Source: Chloroflexota bacterium
Lineage (GTDB): Bacteria > Chloroflexota > Dormibacteria > Dormibacterales > Dormibacteraceae
Reading direction: 5' to 3'
NCBI GenBank assembly: GCA_005880175.1
Contig: VBJR01000069.1
Span: forward strand, 1 to 10,311
Length of the DNA: 10,311 nucleotides
Shown: positions 1 to 5,630 of the stretch, piece by piece
Layout of the letters: every line of letters begins with the position of its first letter
How positions within the stretch are numbered: the first letter of the stretch is position 1
Made by a program: the position numbers and the translations under genes
Notes under the pieces: generated by a model
Seen by the model: the letters and a program-made list of their open reading frames with translations, nothing else
Told to the model about the DNA's origin: nothing
Databases searched by the model: none

Positions 1-400
1 CCTGACGTCGGATCAGTACGTCGCCGCGTACCAGCGCAAGTACGCGACCCGGGACGATCCGAGCTCGCAGGTCGCGGACGCGACCGCGGCGGGGCTCGCC
101 CTCGAGCGCGCGATCGAGGAGGCGGGGAGCGTGGACCCCGACCGCGTCCGGGACGAGCTGGCCTCGCTGGACGTGATGACGTTCTTCGGACGCCTCAAGT
201 TCGACGCCACCGGCCAGAACGTGTACAAGCCGATGCTGGTCGAGCAGATCCAGAGCGGCCGGCCGCGGACGGTGTGGCCGCTCGAGCTGGCGGGATCCCC
301 GGCGCAGTACCCGGTGCCGACCTGGGCGGTCCGCACCGGCACGCCGGATCCGGCGCCTCAGCCCGTGAAGCTGCCGGCGACGGGGATGCCGGTGGGGTAG
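1..400 (+). CDS. C-terminal part of a periplasmic (branched-chain amino-acid type) ABC transporter solute-binding protein
   Basis: The frame beginning at base 2 is open from the window edge to TAG at 398-400, giving about 132 residues with no N-terminus. The helix ADATAAGLALERAIEEAG, then a segment on deciding the cargo (DVMTFFGRLKFDATGQN) and an ending with QIQSGRPRTVWP match the last lobe of Leu/Ile/Val-type binding proteins (Peripla_BP_6 family). In that family this part closes over the ligand outside the membrane and delivers it to an ABC permease. The Pro-rich tail (about 40 residues after VWP) is probably disordered. The ligand cannot be read from the C-terminus alone. The next gene starts 28 bases on, so read-through into ctaG is possible, although the two jobs are unrelated. 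Confidence 0.72.
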   Translation, partial: LTSDQYVAAYQRKYATRDDPSSQVADATAAGLALERAIEEAGSVDPDRVRDELASLDVMTFFGRLKFDATGQNVYKPMLVEQIQSGRPRTVWPLELAGSPAQYPVPTWAVRTGTPDPAPQPVKLPATGMPVG

Positions 401-427
401 CGCCGGCCGACGTAGCCCTGGCACCTG

Positions 428-1136
428 ATGGCCTGGCCGTTCGATCCGTCCGTCTACGCGGGGCTGCTGCTGCTGCTGTTCTTCGGGCACGCCTGGCTGG
501 CCCGGGACCGCGACCTGCCGCGGATCGGCTCGCTGTACTTCGGACTCGGCCTGGTCTGCATCTGGATCGCCCTGGAGACGCCGCTGGAGGTGCTGGCGGA
601 CGACTACCTGGACAGCGCGCACATGCTCCAGCACGTCCTGATCGGGGTCGTGGCGCCGCCGCTGCTCCTGCTCGGCCTGAACCGGGAGATGGCCGGCGTG
701 CTGGCCCGCCTGCCCGGGGTGCGGGCGATCACGGAGCCGGTGCCGGCCCAGGTGCTTTCGGCGGCGGTCATGATCGGCTGGCACCTGCCGCCCCTGTACG
801 ACGCGACGCTGTACTCGCCGGCGCTCCACGTGCTGGAGCACCTCACGTTCATCGCCGGCGGCGTGCTGTTCTGGTGGCCGGTGATCGACGCCACGGCCGC
901 GCACTGCCGGTGGCGCCTGTCGCCGATGGGGCAGCTGCTCTACCTGTTCATCGGCACGTTCCCGCAGGACGGCGTGGCCCGTGCCCGCGCTGGACCCGGT
1001 GACGGACCAGACGGTGGCGGGGGCCGTGCTGATGCTGTTCGGCAAGAGCAGCTACTTCATCGGCGCCGTGGTCGTCTTCCTGCGCTGGTTCGGCGCGGAG
1101 CTGCGCGCCGACACAGAGGCGACCGCCACCCGGTAG
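428..1136 (+). pseudogene. ctaG: Cytochrome c oxidase assembly factor CtaG (caa3_CtaG family), frameshifted with an internal block missing
   Basis: CtaG is a polytopic membrane protein needed to assemble caa3-type oxidase, probably in CuB insertion. From ATG 428 the first 184 residues read well: several membrane helices and the conserved histidine pairs AHMLQH (H65, H69), WHLP (H119) and HVLEH (H134, H138), then the family motif LYLFIGTFPQD. Just after FPQDGVA (bases 977-979) the frame becomes non-CtaG. The expected ending resumes one frame over from base 981 (VPALDPVTDQTVAGAVLMLF, then a last helix with FLRWFGAEL) and stops at TAG 1134-1136. By comparison with remembered family members, about 15-20 residues (FSRxPFYxxY-like) are also missing at the junction. 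So this is a small out-of-frame deletion rather than a one-base slip: a true pseudogene, an assembly error or, less likely, programmed frameshifting. The ATG has no clear ribosome site. Confidence 0.82.
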
Positions 1137-1153
1137 CCGGGCCGGGCCCCAGG

Positions 1154-1159
1154 TATCAT
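1154..1159 (+). promoter_or_regulatory. Possible -10 box for the 209-residue membrane protein gene
   Basis: TATCAT lies 9 nt before ATG 1169, in the 32-base gap after the ctaG reading frame. It matches TANNNT, as do the boxes before several other starts in this window. The GCGAG just before the ATG is a poor ribosome site, so a leaderless or near-leaderless transcript is plausible. No convincing -35 was found. Confidence 0.35.
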
Positions 1160-1168
1160 CGCGGCGAG

Positions 1169-1798
1169 ATGCGATGTCGCCGGCTCGTTCGCCCGGCGAT
1201 GGCGGTGGTCGTGCTCGCCGCCAGCCAGGCCGGCCACCTGCTGGCCATGCAGCTGCGGCGGGGCCCGGGTGCCGTCGCCCCGGACGGCAGCGGGGTCCAC
1301 GCGTACGTCCCCCCGTTCGCCAGCGTGGTGCTGGGCGCGGGCGGGGCGCTGGTGCTCGCCGTCCTTCTCCTGGCGGCCGCGGCGCGGACCGTCCGGACCT
1401 CCGGCCGCGCGGTGGTCCGCCGGCCGGCCCGGCGGTCGCTGCTCGACCTGACGGCAGCGCTGTTCGCCGCCCAGCTCGCCATCTACCTGGCCCAGGAGAC
1501 GCTGGAGGCGGCCGCCGGCGGCGCGCGGCTGCCGTCGCCCGGCGAGCTGCTCCTCTGGGGCTGCCTGGGCCAGCTGCCGGTCGCCGTGCTGGCGGCCGTG
1601 GGCGTCCGCTGGCTCACGTCCAGCGTCGAGACCGCGGTGGCCGAGCTCGTGGCCAGGACCGGCCAGCCGCTGGCGTCGGGCGCGGCGCTGGCCCCGGCCC
1701 GGCGGTGGACGGCCGCCCGCCCGGCGCTCCTCCCCCGGCTGCGGGTCCGCGCCGCCTCCGGGCGCGGCCCCCCGAAGCTCCTCTGTCCCGCCGGATAG
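1169..1798 (+). CDS. Unknown four-helix membrane protein downstream of ctaG
   Basis: This encodes 209 residues from ATG 1169 to TAG 1796-1798. The same frame is open from ctaG, because the ctaG frameshift hides its stop, but a start at 1169 gives a natural N-terminal helix (AMAVVVLAASQAGHLLA). Hydrophobic segments lie near residues 11-27, 47-70, 92-110 and 128-149, and a basic, Pro/Arg/Ala-rich tail of about 45 residues follows. The first pair carries HLLAMQL and a later HAYVPPF; a histidine in a membrane helix beside an oxidase-assembly gene could bind metal or heme, but that is a guess from context. I do not recognise a named family. It sits between ctaG and a large membrane protein on the same strand, so a shared role in oxidase or copper handling is the most economical idea. 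Confidence 0.68.
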   Translation: MRCRRLVRPAMAVVVLAASQAGHLLAMQLRRGPGAVAPDGSGVHAYVPPFASVVLGAGGALVLAVLLLAAAARTVRTSGRAVVRRPARRSLLDLTAALFAAQLAIYLAQETLEAAAGGARLPSPGELLLWGCLGQLPVAVLAAVGVRWLTSSVETAVAELVARTGQPLASGAALAPARRWTAARPALLPRLRVRAASGRGPPKLLCPAG

Positions 1799-1832
1799 CC
1801 GCCTTCGGCGATCCGGCTCCTCCGGCAAGACG

Positions 1833-1839
1833 AAAGGAG
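1833..1839 (+). promoter_or_regulatory. Shine-Dalgarno for the 460-residue membrane protein
   Basis: AAAGGAG ends 13 nt before GTG 1853. It is the clearest ribosome site in the window and supports that GTG although the spacing is long. No closer in-frame start exists. The contrast with the SD-less starts elsewhere fits an internal operon gene, which needs its own ribosome site. Confidence 0.55.
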
Positions 1840-1852
1840 CTCGCGTTCCGTC

Positions 1853-3235
1853 GTGAACCTCTATCTGCACGCGTTCGGCCCGCGCTACGACCTGCCGATC
1901 TCGCTCGCCCTGTACCTGTACGCGGCCGCCGGCGTGGTGGTCGTGTCGTTCGTGATGGTCGCGGTGTTCGCCAGCGACCGCACGGGCGAGAAGGCGGTGC
2001 GCTACCCCCGCCTGGCGGCCCCGTTCCTCCTCGCGGTCGGCCGCTCGCCGGCGCTGCGCGCGGTCACCGGGACGATCGGCGTCCTGGCGCTGCTGGCGGT
2101 CATCGTCTGCGGCCTGTTCGGAGTGCAGAACGCGCTCCAGAACCCGGCGTCGTACCTGACCTGGATCTACTTCTGGGCCGGCCTGGTCATCCTGAGCGGC
2201 CTCGTCGGCAACCTGTGGACGCTGCTCAACCCGTGGACCGCCATCTACGACCTGGTCACGCGGGGCCGCCGGCCGCTCCCGCCGCTGCGGCTGCCGGAGG
2301 CCATCGGCGTCTGGCCCGCGGCGGTCCTGTACCTGCTGTTCGTGCTGTTCGAGCTGGCGTCCGGGGTGGCGAGCCGGCCCGCCCTGCTGGCGGTCCTCGC
2401 GATCGTCTACACCGCCGGGACGCTGGCCGGGATGCTCCTGTTCGGGCGGGACCGGTGGCTCGGGAGCTGCGAGGCGTTCACGGTGCTGTTCAGCATCATC
2501 GGGCGGTTCGCGCCGGTGGAGACCGAGCGGGACGAGGCGGGGCGCCTGACCGGCGTCTGGCTGCGGCCCTGGGGCACCGGCCTGCTGCAGCGGCAGCGGG
2601 CGGGCTGGGACTGGGTCGTGTTCGTGATCCTGATGCTCGCCTCGCTGGCGTTCGACGGGCTGCTGGCCACCCCGGCCTGGCAGAGCTTCGACACGGCGAT
2701 CGGCCACTGGTTCGAGGCCCTGGGCGGCCTGGCGGAGCCGCTGACCAGGACGCTGGGGATGCTCCTGCTGGTCGCGGCGTTCCTGCTGATCTTCGTGGCG
2801 TTCGTGCGGGCGATGCTGTACTTCGGCGGCCGCCGGGGCGAGGAGCTGGCGGTGGTCACGGCGTTCGCCCTGACGCTGGTCCCGATCGCGCTGGTCTACA
2901 ACGCGGCGCACAACTACAGCTACCTGACGTACAACGCGCAGTCGCTGATCCCGCTGCTGGCCGACCCGCTGGGCCGCGGGTGGCACCTGCTGCCGACCGC
3001 CGGCTTCAAGCCCTCGCTGGCGCTGAACGCGGCCTCGACGGTCTGGTACATGCAGATCATCCTGATCGTGCTGGGCCACGTGATCGCGGTGTACCTGGCC
3101 CACCTGCGGGCGGGGGAGCAGTTCCGGACGGCCCAGAGGGCGCTGCTCAGCCAGTACCCGATGCTGGTCCTGATGGTCCTCTACACGATGACCAGCCTGT
3201 GGATCCTGGCCCAACCCACGACGGCGGGCGGCTAG
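1853..3235 (+). CDS. Large polytopic membrane protein (family often labelled fenitrothion hydrolase in actinobacterial genomes)
   Basis: This encodes 460 residues from GTG 1853 to TAG 3233-3235. About ten hydrophobic helices are visible, near residues 16-40, 73-93, 103-123, 150-172, 178-197, 254-273, 297-325, 333-352, 397-417 and 435-454. Distinctive motifs are NLWTLLNPW (120-128), CEAFTVLFSIIGRFAP (206-221), NAAHNYSYLTYNAQSLIP (350-367) and VWYMQIILIVLGHVIAVYLAH (397-417). From memory, proteins with these motifs are common in high-GC Actinobacteria and often carry a transferred fenitrothion hydrolase label. I see no hydrolase motif, so that label should not be trusted. H353, H409 and H417, all in or beside helices, are candidate metal or heme ligands. 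It is the third gene of the ctaG block, and a role in oxidase or copper homeostasis is inferred from position only. The reading frame looks complete. Confidence 0.75.
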   Translation: MNLYLHAFGPRYDLPISLALYLYAAAGVVVVSFVMVAVFASDRTGEKAVRYPRLAAPFLLAVGRSPALRAVTGTIGVLALLAVIVCGLFGVQNALQNPASYLTWIYFWAGLVILSGLVGNLWTLLNPWTAIYDLVTRGRRPLPPLRLPEAIGVWPAAVLYLLFVLFELASGVASRPALLAVLAIVYTAGTLAGMLLFGRDRWLGSCEAFTVLFSIIGRFAPVETERDEAGRLTGVWLRPWGTGLLQRQRAGWDWVVFVILMLASLAFDGLLATPAWQSFDTAIGHWFEALGGLAEPLTRTLGMLLLVAAFLLIFVAFVRAMLYFGGRRGEELAVVTAFALTLVPIALVYNAAHNYSYLTYNAQSLIPLLADPLGRGWHLLPTAGFKPSLALNAASTVWYMQIILIVLGHVIAVYLAHLRAGEQFRTAQRALLSQYPMLVLMVLYTMTSLWILAQPTTAGG

Positions 3236-3240
3236 CCCGC
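3224..3240 (+). terminator. Short GC hairpin over the stop codon of the 460-residue protein
   Basis: GCGGGC (3224-3229) pairs with GCCCGC (3235-3240) around a 5-base loop that contains most of the TAG stop. A weaker TTTCGC/GCGAAA pair (3246-3251 with 3268-3273) follows. No T-tract is present, so intrinsic termination is only a possibility. Confidence 0.3.
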
Positions 3241-3533
3241 GCGCGTTTCGCTCATGCGGACCAGTGCGCGAAAAACGGAGCCGATGGCCCGCCCCGACGC
3301 CAAGGGCCAGAGCCAGGCCAAAGCCCAGAAACAATGGGCACAACCAGCGACGAATCAGCCATCATGGGGGGAACAGTCGCGTCCGGCGTCGGTTGCGCCA
3401 GCGGGCGGGGGAGTGAGAGGGATCAGGAGGCACCCCCGAGGCGTACCCGTGTGTGCGGAATTCGTTGCTTTGCCTAACTAACGGGGAAAAACCAAGCGCA
3501 AAACGGCCGATTCGCCCCATTTAATGTGCGTTA
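3241..3533. other. Gene-free stretch, no assigned function
   Basis: No convincing gene is visible here. The longest open frame begins at ATG 3254 or 3283 and ends at TAA 3478-3480. It gives a Gln/Ala/Lys-rich then Arg/Gly-rich peptide, loses third-position G/C bias after its first dozen codons, and has its only GGAG just 2 nt before ATG 3283. The composition becomes AT-richer towards 3470-3533, with A-rich runs (GGGGAAAAACC, GCGCAAAACGG) typical of loops in structured RNA. GGCCG (3505-3509) can pair with CGGCC (3546-3550) around GCCCC/GGGGT (3514-3518 with 3534-3538), so the 5' side may belong to the RNA candidate downstream. Confidence 0.4.
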
Positions 3534-3755
3534 GGGGTTGCATTCCGGCCCTGGATGCGGCAAAATACAAAGCGTCCGGTCGGCAACGACCGGCAGGCCC
3601 GGGGATCCTTGCTAAAGAGAGGATGAGAGGGACTTGGGGGCAACTCCAAGGGCGGGTTCCCGGGCCCCATAACACTGACCTCACCCCCGCAGCCATGCTC
3701 GGTGGAGGTGCGAGGAGGGAAACCTCCTCGCCCGCCCCGAGCGGGGGCGGACTCC
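3534..3755 (+). ncRNA. Candidate structured non-coding RNA with three GNRA-capped stems
   Basis: This is a chain of strong stems in a gene-free region. A bulged hairpin is formed by GCATtCC/GGATGC (3540-3558). CCGGTCG/CGACCGG (3576-3593) closes a GCAA loop. A 13-bp stem (3596-3608 with 3654-3666, two G-U pairs) encloses a hairpin CTTGGGG/CTCCAAG (3633-3650) with a second GCAA loop. CGAGGAGG/CCTCCTCG (3711-3730) closes a GAAA loop. CCGCCCC/GGGGCGG (3732-3750) follows, and GGAG/CTCC (3704-3707 with 3752-3755) could close a junction around the last two. The loops are GNRA only when read on the plus strand; the minus strand would give TTGC and TTTC, so the RNA is plus-sense. The 5' end is a guess: TAATGT at 3522-3527 could be a -10 box placing the start near 3534. 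It lacks the signatures of rnpB, tmRNA, SRP RNA and the common riboswitches I know, and transcription is unproven. Confidence 0.5.
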
Positions 3756-3805
3756 CTCGAGCCTCTGCAGCAGATCGCCCCACGCGGACGTCCCACGGCT
3801 GCTGA

Positions 3806-3811
3806 TAGGAT
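3806..3811 (+). promoter_or_regulatory. -10 box of the Trm112-like gene (leaderless)
   Basis: TAGGAT ends 6 nt before GTG 3818, placing the transcript start at or next to the start codon. No ribosome site lies between. A hairpin CAGCAG/CTGCTG (3768-3773 with 3799-3804) abuts the box on its upstream side. Confidence 0.5.
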
Positions 3812-3817
3812 CGCCAC

Positions 3818-3982
3818 GTGATCTCTCCTGAGCTGCTCGAAGTGCTCGCCTGCCCCAAGTGCAAGCAGAAGGTCGAACTCGACGAGAAGGGGAGCGCGCT
3901 CGTCTGCCAGACCGACCGGCTGCGCTACCCGATCGTGGACGGCATCCCGGTGATGCTCATCGACGAGGCGCAGTCGTTCTAG
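3818..3982 (+). CDS. Trm112/UPF0434 (YcaR-like) small zinc-ribbon protein
   Basis: This encodes 54 residues from GTG 3818 to TAG 3980-3982. The opening SPELLEVLACPKCK, one more cysteine (C30) in a beta segment, and the ending RYPIVDGIPVMLIDEA are the hallmarks of the Trm112/UPF0434 family, whose usual length is about 55-65 residues. C12, C15 and C30 are visible zinc-ribbon positions, and the fourth position common in the family is not a cysteine here. Eukaryotic and archaeal Trm112 activates methyltransferases acting on tRNA, rRNA and release factors; bacterial members are presumed to be similar small partners, but their target is usually unknown. It stands alone, downstream of the RNA candidate and followed by a strong hairpin, so it is probably monocistronic and leaderless. 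Confidence 0.85.
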   Translation: MISPELLEVLACPKCKQKVELDEKGSALVCQTDRLRYPIVDGIPVMLIDEAQSF

Positions 3983-3988
3983 CGGGCC

Positions 3989-4018
3989 GTCCGCAGGCGC
4001 CCGAAGGCGCCTGCGGAC
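3989..4018 (-). terminator. Perfect 13-bp hairpin with UUCG loop on the minus strand
   Basis: GTCCGCAGGCGCC (3989-4001) is followed by CGAA and by its exact reverse complement (4006-4018). On the minus strand the loop is C(UUCG)G, the especially stable tetraloop. It begins 7 bases after the Trm112 stop and lies downstream of the minus-strand protease gene, so it can serve both converging units. There is no T-tract in either direction, as is common in very GC-rich genomes. Confidence 0.6.
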
Positions 4019-4034
4019 GAGACGCGTTCCCTCG

Positions 4035-4142
4035 GGACCGCTCCAGGATGGCGCCGCTGGAGTTCGTGATCCACGGCACGCCGTCGGGGCCGACCGAGAT
4101 GGCCACGCCGGGGCCGTCCACGGCGTCCCACCCGGTCCCGTT
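4035..4142 (-). pseudogene. Fragment of a tectonin-type beta-propeller repeat
   Basis: Read on the minus strand, this gap encodes about 36 residues resembling one tectonin repeat: W-D-A-V-D-G, then GVAISVGPDGVPWITNSSG and a closing AIL. Tectonin repeats follow a W-x-x-V-x-G ... I-x-V-G-x-D-G-x-V-W-x-x-N-x-x-G pattern and build six-bladed lectin-like propellers. Only one repeat is visible, with no start codon nearby in frame. After ILERS the frame runs on through the hairpin into the Trm112 gene, ending in sequence unrelated to the family. It looks like the eroded last blade of a lost gene, but it could be chance similarity in GC-rich codons. It is in a different frame from the adjacent protease. 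Confidence 0.4.
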
Positions 4143-4205
4143 GCGGGTCTGCCGGGCCGGGTGACGGGGCGCTGTCGCGCCGGCGGCAGCCGGCGGTGGG
4201 GCGCG

Positions 4206-5390
4206 CTACACCGCGCAGTGCATCGTTTCGGTCGCCACCCGGGCCGTGCGGCCGACCCCGGCCGACACGTCGGGCTGCACCTCGTCGTTGGTCAGCGCGT
4301 ACGCCTGCTCGGGGTCGGTGCTGGAGGCCGCGAAGACCAGGCCGAGCACGTGGCCCTGCAGGTCCACGAGCGGTCCACCCGAGTTGCCCGGCCGCACTTC
4401 GGCGGCCAGGATCCAGATGCTCCGGTCGACCAGGGTGTCGTTGTAGATGTCGCGGCCCTCGGCCGTCGTGCCCTGCTCGATCACCGCCGGACCGGTCGTC
4501 TCGGCGCCGCCGCCCGGGTACCCGATCACGGCCCCCTGGGTGCCCCGGCCGCCGGGCGCGCCGGTCAGCGCCGGGGCGCTGACCGAGGGCGCATAGAGGA
4601 TCGCGACGTCCCGCTGCTGATCGAACAGGACGACCGTCGCGCGGATGCCCCGCTGTCCAGTCACGTCCTGCGAGAGGACGGTGTTGCTGGTCCCCGCGAC
4701 CACGTGCGCGTTCGTGACCAGGTAGCCCCGGGCCACCGGGTACGCGCTGCCGCTGACGACGCCGCCGCAGCCGCGGCCCTCGACCCGGTACACGACCTGC
4801 GTGGCGGAGTTCACGCCCGCGGTGTTGACCGACGCGGGCGGCTGCAGCGCCTGCGGCAGCGCGGGCTCGAGGCCCGCGAACGTCTGCGGGAACGGCACCC
4901 CGGCCAGCACGCTCCGGACGCCGGACAGGAAGCCGGGCGGGCGCGGGAACATGACGTCGAGCGACCGCAGCACCGTGGACCGCTGCATCAGCCGGCCGAG
5001 GTCGGCGCTGGGGCCCTGCGAGAACGTCAGGCCCAGGAACCACGCCACGGAGAGGACGGTGAACAGCGAGAAGAGCCCGCCGGCCAGCTTCTCGGGGGGG
5101 CGGGCCATGCCGCGGCCCACGAACGCGCGGCGGATCGGCTCGCCGACCCAGAAGCCGAGCGTGCTGCCCAGGCTGCCGCCGATCACCAGGACCAGGACGG
5201 CCGCGAGCGGTCGGACGCCGCCGCTGTTCAGGCGCAGCGCGTCCAGGATTGGTTGGGCGAAGGCGGCTCCGGCGACCACGCCGAGAACGAGCCCGGAGTA
5301 CTGGAAGAGGGAGAGCCAGAACCCGCGCCGGTACCCGTTCGCAACGCCGATCAGGACCGCGATGATGATGACGATGTCGATCAGGTTGAT
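4206..5390 (-). CDS. MarP-like membrane serine protease (CvpA domain plus trypsin-like domain), ATC start proposed
   Basis: This encodes 394 residues if started at ATC 5390, close to the 397 of Mycobacterium tuberculosis MarP (Rv3671c). Four helices make the N-terminal CvpA-type anchor (about residues 2-17, 29-46, 61-83 and 104-123). The extracytoplasmic trypsin fold follows, with catalytic H229 (TNAHVVAG), D261 (RDVAIL) and S337 (PGNSGGP), plus the late IGYPGGG loop. C208 (EGRGCGG) and C392 (MHCAV) correspond to the disulfide known in MarP. In mycobacteria MarP is an acid- and oxidative-stress protease acting on peptidoglycan enzymes in the periplasm. The first canonical start in frame is GTG 5279, which would remove the first helix. 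The frame is closed by TAG only two codons before ATC 5390, and a TACCTT box ends 6 nt before that ATC, so ATC (or CTG 5384) is the likely start unless one base is wrong. Confidence 0.85.
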   Translation of the reverse strand: MNLIDIVIIIAVLIGVANGYRRGFWLSLFQYSGLVLGVVAGAAFAQPILDALRLNSGGVRPLAAVLVLVIGGSLGSTLGFWVGEPIRRAFVGRGMARPPEKLAGGLFSLFTVLSVAWFLGLTFSQGPSADLGRLMQRSTVLRSLDVMFPRPPGFLSGVRSVLAGVPFPQTFAGLEPALPQALQPPASVNTAGVNSATQVVYRVEGRGCGGVVSGSAYPVARGYLVTNAHVVAGTSNTVLSQDVTGQRGIRATVVLFDQQRDVAILYAPSVSAPALTGAPGGRGTQGAVIGYPGGGAETTGPAVIEQGTTAEGRDIYNDTLVDRSIWILAAEVRPGNSGGPLVDLQGHVLGLVFAASSTDPEQAYALTNDEVQPDVSAGVGRTARVATETMHCAV

Positions 5391-5396
5391 GCGCTA

Positions 5397-5402
5397 AAGG
5401 TA
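5397..5402 (-). promoter_or_regulatory. -10 box of the MarP-like gene (leaderless)
   Basis: On the minus strand TACCTT is followed by 6 nt and then ATC 5390, the same geometry as the other SD-less starts here. This is the main reason for proposing that ATC serves as the first codon of a leaderless mRNA. No convincing -35 was found. Confidence 0.45.
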
Positions 5403-5449
5403 CGGGAGAAGGGCCGTCCGGGACCGGGAACTCGACCCGGCGGAAGTCC

Positions 5450-5455
5450 GATAAT
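5450..5455 (+). promoter_or_regulatory. -10 box of the 55-residue membrane protein gene (leaderless)
   Basis: GATAAT, five of six matches to TATAAT, ends 7 nt before GTG 5463, in the 72-base divergent spacer shared with the MarP-like gene. No ribosome site separates them. GGAAC at 5426-5430 could act as a -35 for an ECF-type sigma factor, but that is speculative. Confidence 0.5.
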
Positions 5456-5462
5456 TGCTCCC

Positions 5463-5630
5463 GTGATCTACCTGATCGGGGAATGGATCCCCGCGTGGGG
5501 CTGGATGAGCCTCGCCTTCCTGGTCGCCACCATCGGCGTCGGTGGACTGGGCTTCTGGGTGCTGCGGGGCGACTACCTGAACCGGCGCTTCGACGACGTG
5601 TCGTCCGAGGAGTCCGTCAGCCACCACTAG
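5463..5630 (+). CDS. Small single-pass membrane protein, unknown function
   Basis: This encodes 55 residues from GTG 5463 to TAG 5628-5630. Nearly every codon ends in G or C, which supports a real gene. A Trp-rich N-terminus (EWIPAWGW) leads into one long hydrophobic helix (about 16-34, MSLAFLVATIGVGGLGFWVL). A short charged tail follows with acidic and serine residues (DDVSSEES) and two C-terminal histidines. ATG 5505 would give a 41-residue version, but the -10 box spacing favours GTG 5463. It diverges from the MarP-like gene, and its last 14 bases overlap the end of the convergent cofH. I recognise no family; a small partner of a membrane complex is the usual role for such proteins. Confidence 0.62.
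   Translation: MIYLIGEWIPAWGWMSLAFLVATIGVGGLGFWVLRGDYLNRRFDDVSSEESVSHH

Noticed and set aside
1052..3343. Long minus-strand open frame of 763 residues opposite the oxidase-assembly block
   Set aside because: Its protein is a low-complexity run of Arg, Gln, Gly, Pro and Asp, the usual mirror of GC-rich genes. The plus strand carries clear membrane helices and family motifs.
3254..3480. Open frame of about 75 residues (or 65 from ATG 3283) in the gene-free stretch
   Set aside because: Codon bias fades after the first dozen codons, the composition is odd (Gln/Ala then Arg/Gly), and the only ribosome-site-like sequence is too close to the ATG. It overlaps the region with RNA-like structure.
3480..3810. 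RNase P RNA, tmRNA, SRP RNA or a common riboswitch as identity of the structured region
   Set aside because: I looked for the RNase P GAGGAAAGTCC core, the tmRNA end sequences, the SRP GGAAGGAAGCAGC-like helix 8, and cobalamin, FMN, TPP, T-box and ydaO signatures on both strands, and found none.
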